From IMG/VR virus record IMGVR_UViG_3300035703_004046, positions 1 to 35,284 of that record: a stretch of DNA of 35,284 nt. One strand, given 5' to 3'. The stretch's first letter is position 1. Each line of letters opens with the position of its first letter. The notes beneath the pieces are model-generated. The model saw nothing but the letters and a program-made list of their open reading frames with translations, did not search any database and was not told the DNA's origin. Source of the DNA: a virus. Of the stretch, positions 31,612 to 35,284 are shown one piece after another. Position numbers and translations under genes: made by a program.

Positions 31612-31779
31612 TTATTCGGTTGCTTTTTTGATTGCTTGTTTGGACTTTTGAATAGACAGTGTGTACTTATCTTCCACTAAATCAGCAAATTTTTCCCATA
31701 CTTCAACCATATTTTGAAGTGCTTCAAGCAACTCAGGTGCCGCAGTTATAAGTTTGGCATTTAACTCATTTTTGTGCAT
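31612..31779 (-). CDS. 55-residue helical phage protein
   Basis: ATG at 31779 and TAA at 31612 encode a helical peptide (NAKLITAAPELLEALQNMVEVW, then ADLVEDKYTLSIQKSKQAIKKATE). The phrase LITAAPELLEALQ is a recurrent signature of short phage proteins of unknown function found near replication genes. It lies between the VirE-type ATPase gene and the 120-residue gene in the same direction. Confidence 0.7.
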   Translation of the reverse strand: MHKNELNAKLITAAPELLEALQNMVEVWEKFADLVEDKYTLSIQKSKQAIKKATE

Positions 31780-31830
31780 AATATAAATGGATTTTACAAA
31801 GCCCGTCCAAGGCGTATTTTTCCCTATTTA

Positions 31831-33063
31831 TTATTCAATTAAAGAAATCACGTTATATCCATACCTCGTTTGATTCTTGCTGATTCTTTTAGCTTCGCGT
31901 TTGAAGCCTAGGTTTTTCAGTGCCATTCCTATGGTTATGTCAGATACGTTTGTAATTGAATTATTCAACTTCTTAGCCTTTTGAAGCTCCTGCAATATGT
32001 CCATTGGCATTTTGAACTCGGACTCTTCCTCGGGTTCAGGTAATCTGTAGTATTTCTTAATCAGCTTTTGGGCGTTTGTTTCAATGATGTATCGGGAGTT
32101 GTATTCACGGAACTCTATAAAGTCATCCATGTTCCACTCATAGTCAAAATTGGCATTCTTATAAAGAACATACGCCTCTGCCCATAGCTGGTCTATATCT
32201 ACTTCTGCTGAATATCCGTGAGTGATATTGTCAAGTTCAATAACTGCGTACCTGCGATATCCCATTTCATAAGTAAGGAAGCCTCCTAGTTCACTTGTTT
32301 TATTGGAAGTGAATGTAGCATTCGCGATTCTCTGAAAGTTGTTAGTAACACTTTTTGTTATTGTGATCCAAATGGATGATAATAATTTTTTGATTGACTC
32401 TGCACTGTTTTTGGTTATCCCCACAAACTCGTCAAAGTTGACAATGAAGTTTTGGGTGAATGCAGTGGTAGCGTTGAATAGTCTTTCGTCCTTGTCGGAT
32501 TTTGCATAAAAATCTTTCAGCACGGATGGCATAAGGAACTCCAACGCATAAGTCTTACCAATACCCTCATCTGCATGTACAAATCCAATCATTACATCAT
32601 TTTGTCTTACGCCTAGCGAACAGGCCACGGAAGCGGCTAGCCACTTTTTGAATATCCGTTTAAATCTGTCCTGGTAATAGCTACCATCTTTGTCGCCAAA
32701 ATCTCTGGCTATGATATGACTGCAATACTTATCAATGTGGCTTTCTCCTTTCCACTTTCCATCCAACGCATTGAAATAATCTTGAACCGGATTAAATGTA
32801 GTTACCTGGTTAGGTGAGTTAAGTATTTTCTTCAAAATACTGTCACAGCCTCTTATCCCTTCACTCTCCATGTGGAGTGATATATCGTTGAAATTTGGAT
32901 TTTGCTTATACCTCTTTGCATTCTTGGCTACGATTACTATTCTAGTAGGATCGAATACATTCATTTTCACATCATAGTGCAATGCAAGAAAATCTTGAAC
33001 AAGTTGAACTCTATCAATTGAAGATGTATTAGTCTTAGTATCTGAAAGTTTTCTCTGAGTCAT
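31831..33063 (-). CDS. VirE-family replication ATPase
   Basis: A 410-residue P-loop ATPase of the VirE/VapE type, linked to phage and satellite replication as helicase-like proteins. P-loop region HADEGIGKTYALEF (163-176), with DEGIGKT at 165-171 in place of the classic Gly-rich loop; Walker B IVNFDEF (207-213); sensor region NATFTSNKTSELGGFLTYEMG, then YRRYAVIELD (about 270-285). A C-terminal winged-helix-like domain (MALKNLGFKREAKRISKNQTRYGYNVI) ends it. No N-terminal primase domain is seen. The ATG overlaps the 39-residue peptide stop (ATGA). Confidence 0.82.
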   Translation of the reverse strand: MTQRKLSDTKTNTSSIDRVQLVQDFLALHYDVKMNVFDPTRIVIVAKNAKRYKQNPNFNDISLHMESEGIRGCDSILKKILNSPNQVTTFNPVQDYFNALDGKWKGESHIDKYCSHIIARDFGDKDGSYYQDRFKRIFKKWLAASVACSLGVRQNDVMIGFVHADEGIGKTYALEFLMPSVLKDFYAKSDKDERLFNATTAFTQNFIVNFDEFVGITKNSAESIKKLLSSIWITITKSVTNNFQRIANATFTSNKTSELGGFLTYEMGYRRYAVIELDNITHGYSAEVDIDQLWAEAYVLYKNANFDYEWNMDDFIEFREYNSRYIIETNAQKLIKKYYRLPEPEEESEFKMPMDILQELQKAKKLNNSITNVSDITIGMALKNLGFKREAKRISKNQTRYGYNVISLIE

Positions 33064-33179
33064 TTTTCAACGATTATATAAAATTTAGTTCGGCATCTTG
33101 GACATATTCCCCCGCTACATCTACCGCAGTATTCATAATTACACTCTGGACATATCAAGTACACACAATGATTAGCCAT
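33060..33179 (-). CDS. 39-residue cysteine-rich zinc-ribbon-like peptide
   Basis: ATG at 33179 and TGA at 33060. The peptide has CPEC (10-13), CGRC (18-21) and CPRC (26-29), plus His4 and Cys5, enough ligands for one or two zinc ions. Its start overlaps the helicase-loader stop (ATGGCTAA) and its stop overlaps the ATPase start (ATGA), filling the gap exactly. It probably binds DNA or a replication partner; no family is named with confidence. Confidence 0.75.
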   Translation of the reverse strand: MANHCVYLICPECNYEYCGRCSGGICPRCRTKFYIIVEK

Positions 33180-33864
33180 TTTTGCTGACAGGCTGATTCA
33201 CGGAGTAATCTTTGCGTCTGCTATTCCCCGGCAGGAAAACTATATTCACATGCTCCAGCAGGCGCTTACCCACATATTCTTGATAAAACTGAGATAAAGT
33301 GGGGATGTCCATGTTCGTGCTACCAAATGTCAATGACCCATATTCGGCACGAACAGCCAATAGTTCAGATATTGGATTATAAATTGTTCCAAAATGATTC
33401 ACTCCTTTTTTTTCTTTCCCAAGATCCTGAATACATAGAGGCATTTTAGCGTAAGGCGACACGCCATTATTAATAATTAAATCAGCTAGTTCGATTGAAT
33501 GAAAGAACTGTATCTTGTTTTTTTCTGAATAGGTAATAAGATTAAGAATTCGACAGAATGCTTCAATCAATACTGACTTTCCACACCCATATTTTCCATT
33601 GAGAATAATTCCGATATAAGAATTAAAGCATGCTGATTGATGAACCGTGTAGTTGTAAAATTCATTAATGATTGGCGTATTAAATTCATCAATCATAAAC
33701 TCATCAAAATTTTTTCTTTCGTACATGATGAATTTAGCCGTATGCAGAAACAACTCTCTGTATTTTTCTACCGAAATATGTTCTCTTAGGTTCTGATAAC
33801 GTTTCATTTGCTCCCTGCAATTATTTTTTGCTATATCAATAGCATTGTCAATTTGTTCCACCAT
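33172..33864 (-). CDS. DnaC-like helicase loader
   Basis: A 230-residue AAA+ protein. Walker A is GKYGCGKS (90-97) and Walker B-like LCIQDLGKE (143-151). The sensor-1-like strand LTFGSTNM lies at about 174-181 and an arginine-containing segment (YVGKRLLEHVNIVFLPGNSRR) follows, as in DnaC/IstB-type loaders. It would place the host or phage helicase at the origin. It overlaps the DnaA-domain-like gene by 17 bp and the cysteine peptide by 8 bp. Confidence 0.85.
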   Translation of the reverse strand: MVEQIDNAIDIAKNNCREQMKRYQNLREHISVEKYRELFLHTAKFIMYERKNFDEFMIDEFNTPIINEFYNYTVHQSACFNSYIGIILNGKYGCGKSVLIEAFCRILNLITYSEKNKIQFFHSIELADLIINNGVSPYAKMPLCIQDLGKEKKGVNHFGTIYNPISELLAVRAEYGSLTFGSTNMDIPTLSQFYQEYVGKRLLEHVNIVFLPGNSRRKDYSVNQPVSKNG

Positions 33865-34168
33865 AACTAAATAAGTTTAATTGTTGAGTAAATTGGATTT
33901 CTGTGTTTTCGAATAATTCTCTGAATTTTCGATTGTGCTCAAGCATGTTTTTGCCTCTCTTCAGATAGTAGTACAGTGTGGTTCTATCCTTGTTAATCAA
34001 TACAGAAATGTCTTTTATTTCGTGTTTTTTAGAGAGCAATAGGACTAAAATAGTCCTCACATCTACATTAGCCATTTTCTGAGCTGACAACCACTGGGTG
34101 TCTATGTCTATACCAATAATCCTTTTGAACCTATCAAAGTCATTAATCAAAGCTACTTCCCGTATCAT
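33848..34168 (-). CDS. DnaA domain IV-like DNA-binding protein
   Basis: A 106-residue helical protein. The segment NVDVRTILVLLLSKKHEIKD (34-53) followed by ISVLINKDRTTLYYYLKRGKNML (54-76) resembles the helix-turn-helix of DnaA domain IV, where DHTTV contacts the DnaA box; here it reads DRTTL. It would mark the phage origin. There is no ATPase part. The overlap with the loader gene supports a joint role. Confidence 0.65.
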   Translation of the reverse strand: MIREVALINDFDRFKRIIGIDIDTQWLSAQKMANVDVRTILVLLLSKKHEIKDISVLINKDRTTLYYYLKRGKNMLEHNRKFRELFENTEIQFTQQLNLFSYGGTN

Positions 34169-34601
34169 TTTTAGCTGGTTGTTTTAGGTCTTTGTCTTCA
34201 ATTACAAAAAAGTTTCGATATCCGTTGGCCATTGCATATCTAAGATATTTCATGGCTTTTTCTTCATCGCCTCGGCACATCTCCTTTAGGAACTCTAGTG
34301 AATATTTCTCGCTTCGGCTCCTCATTATTTTGCCGTGCTGCTCGCTTAGGTAATCTTTCCAGTCTTTCCACATTTCCAGTAGTTTTTCAGATTTGAAAGG
34401 GATCTTAATGTCTATTGGTGTGGTCGGTGAGATGTAAGTATCAAAATCCGATATTTGTTTTTTGACTGCATTCCAGGATCTAATAAACTGCTCCATCTTT
34501 TTTTGTTGAAGAGCTGAAAGTGATGAGTCTTCAATGAATTCATTCAGATGGAGATTGCAGTCTTCAAAATCAGCCCATATCTTATCCCATTTTGTCTTCA
34601 T
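34143..34601 (-). CDS. replication-initiation accessory protein
   Basis: A 152-residue protein; the start is set at ATG 34601 (MKTKWDKIWADF), as the longer frame begins with TTG at 34607. The C-terminal region (LLEMWKDWKDYLSEQHGKIMR; SLEFLKEMCRGDEEKAMKYLRYAMANGYRNFFV) is like the C-terminal part of phage replisome organisers, where an AMANGYRNFF-like end contacts the helicase loader. The N-terminal part is helical. It overlaps the upstream and downstream genes. Confidence 0.6.
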   Translation of the reverse strand: MKTKWDKIWADFEDCNLHLNEFIEDSSLSALQQKKMEQFIRSWNAVKKQISDFDTYISPTTPIDIKIPFKSEKLLEMWKDWKDYLSEQHGKIMRSRSEKYSLEFLKEMCRGDEEKAMKYLRYAMANGYRNFFVIEDKDLKQPAKNDTGSSFD

Positions 34602-34776
34602 GGCCAATTGAGTTTAGTTTAACTTCCTGTTCAAATTCTTTCACTGTCATTTCGCGAGGTGTAATAATTATTGGCTCATTATCTTCTGATTCATCTACCA
34701 TTGTCCATACATCCATAAAGTCAGACGTGATGAATTTTGTCATACTTGATTTTTGTTCGATGATGTAAGCTTTCAT
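34582..34776 (-). CDS. hypothetical 64-residue protein
   Basis: Small acidic protein (MKAYIIEQKSSMTKFITSDF; VDESEDNEPIIITPREMTVKEFEQE). There is no recognised family. It starts 4 bp after the ASCH-like gene and overlaps the next gene by 20 bp, so it belongs to the replication transcript. Confidence 0.65.
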   Translation of the reverse strand: MKAYIIEQKSSMTKFITSDFMDVWTMVDESEDNEPIIITPREMTVKEFEQEVKLNSIGHEDKMG

Positions 34777-34780
34777 AGGA

Positions 34781-35284
34781 TTATTTGCTTTTAAAAGTGT
34801 ATTTCCACACCCATGGGTTAATAAGTAAGTCTAACTGTCCGTATTGTTTAATCCAGAGTGTCCCATAAGAAGCCACCGCCGTTTTTACAAATGGGAATCC
34901 TGGTTCCTGTAGTTTCAGAATTTCTTTTGGGAAGAACATACTAGGCGAATAATGAACATACCCCTCTTTATTCCTTTGTACGCCTGTCCGTACAGCATCT
35001 TCTTCTGTTACAGATGATAGTCTCATGATGTCAATATCAACTATTATTACCTGTTGTCCATAATGCCATTGGACTGTTTCACCAATTTTGTGCTTGCACA
35101 ATGGGGTTACTGGTATTTGGTGTGATTCGTCCTCTGTAGATACGAATCTAGTTTTCTGTTCGTTCAATTCCCATACGGCAGATGCATCATTGATTTTATT
35201 TAGTCCATGCTTATCAAATATCACATCGCATTTATTTGGGATGAATTTTGGATTAAAGTCCTTAATTTTATTGATTTTCTTCAT
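34781..35284 (-). CDS. ASCH/PUA-like phage protein
   Basis: A 167-residue protein. The segment IMRLSSVTEEDAVRTGVQ (about 86-103) and the ending LWIKQYGQLDLLINPWVWKYTFK match the ASCH-like pattern of phage proteins with RVQDITEEDAxAEG and NPWVWVIEF motifs. ASCH domains have a PUA-like barrel and may bind RNA or modified nucleotides. It is the first gene of the visible minus-strand transcript; its promoter would lie beyond the window. Confidence 0.7.
   Translation of the reverse strand: MKKINKIKDFNPKFIPNKCDVIFDKHGLNKINDASAVWELNEQKTRFVSTEDESHQIPVTPLCKHKIGETVQWHYGQQVIIVDIDIMRLSSVTEEDAVRTGVQRNKEGYVHYSPSMFFPKEILKLQEPGFPFVKTAVASYGTLWIKQYGQLDLLINPWVWKYTFKSK

Overview
The window is a temperate, siphovirus-like prophage of a member of the Bacteroidota, most likely Bacteroidales. 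The evidence is the AT-rich composition, promoters of the TAnnTTTG type, little Shine-Dalgarno use, and Bacteroidota-type phage proteins (DUF6712-type connector, FISUMP-domain fibre, BspA-like repeat protein, VirE-type ATPase). The host genus cannot be read from the sequence. No chromosomal flank and no attachment site are visible; the window begins at the integrase start codon and ends at the start codon of another phage gene.

Layout. Only the tyrosine integrase (1-1155) is on the plus strand. Everything else is on the minus strand and is transcribed from right to left. Replication (about 35.3-31.8 kb): ASCH-like protein, split replication-initiation proteins, DnaA-domain-IV-like protein, DnaC-like helicase loader, a 39-residue cysteine-rich peptide and a VirE-type ATPase. 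Small unknown genes fill 31.8-30.5 kb. Head and packaging (30.4-23.2 kb): S49 prohead protease, scaffold-like protein, major capsid protein, putative tail-tube protein, a PLD-type nuclease, and small and large terminase.

An accessory block (23.2-19.0 kb) interrupts the structural genes. It holds an iteron-like region beside an AT-rich tract, two genes with duplicated leaders, an ArdC-N-like and SymE-like pair, a Panacea antitoxin-like protein, a PemK/MazF-like candidate toxin and two small membrane proteins. After it comes a structured leader (promoter, roughly 50-nt leader, intrinsic terminator, pseudoknot-forming repeats; 19.06-18.83 kb) that opens the second structural block: portal, DUF6712 connector, neck and tail-completion proteins, FISUMP fibre, BspA-like protein, a lysis cassette (membrane proteins, GH108 endolysin, lipoprotein, u-spanin-like protein), a two-gene micro-cassette, tape measure and a large tail protein that converges on the integrase.

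Most genes overlap or abut. Even so, several intrinsic terminators lie between co-directional structural genes, and some run straight into the next start codon. This suggests read-through control of late genes. The most notable non-coding signals are the leader at 18.83-19.06 kb and the iteron-like cluster at 22.57-22.86 kb. Notable small genes missed by ordinary length cut-offs are the 39-residue CxxC peptide (33060-33179), a 39-residue membrane peptide (7048-7167), a 55-residue protein (31612-31779) and a 14-codon reading frame (10822-10866).
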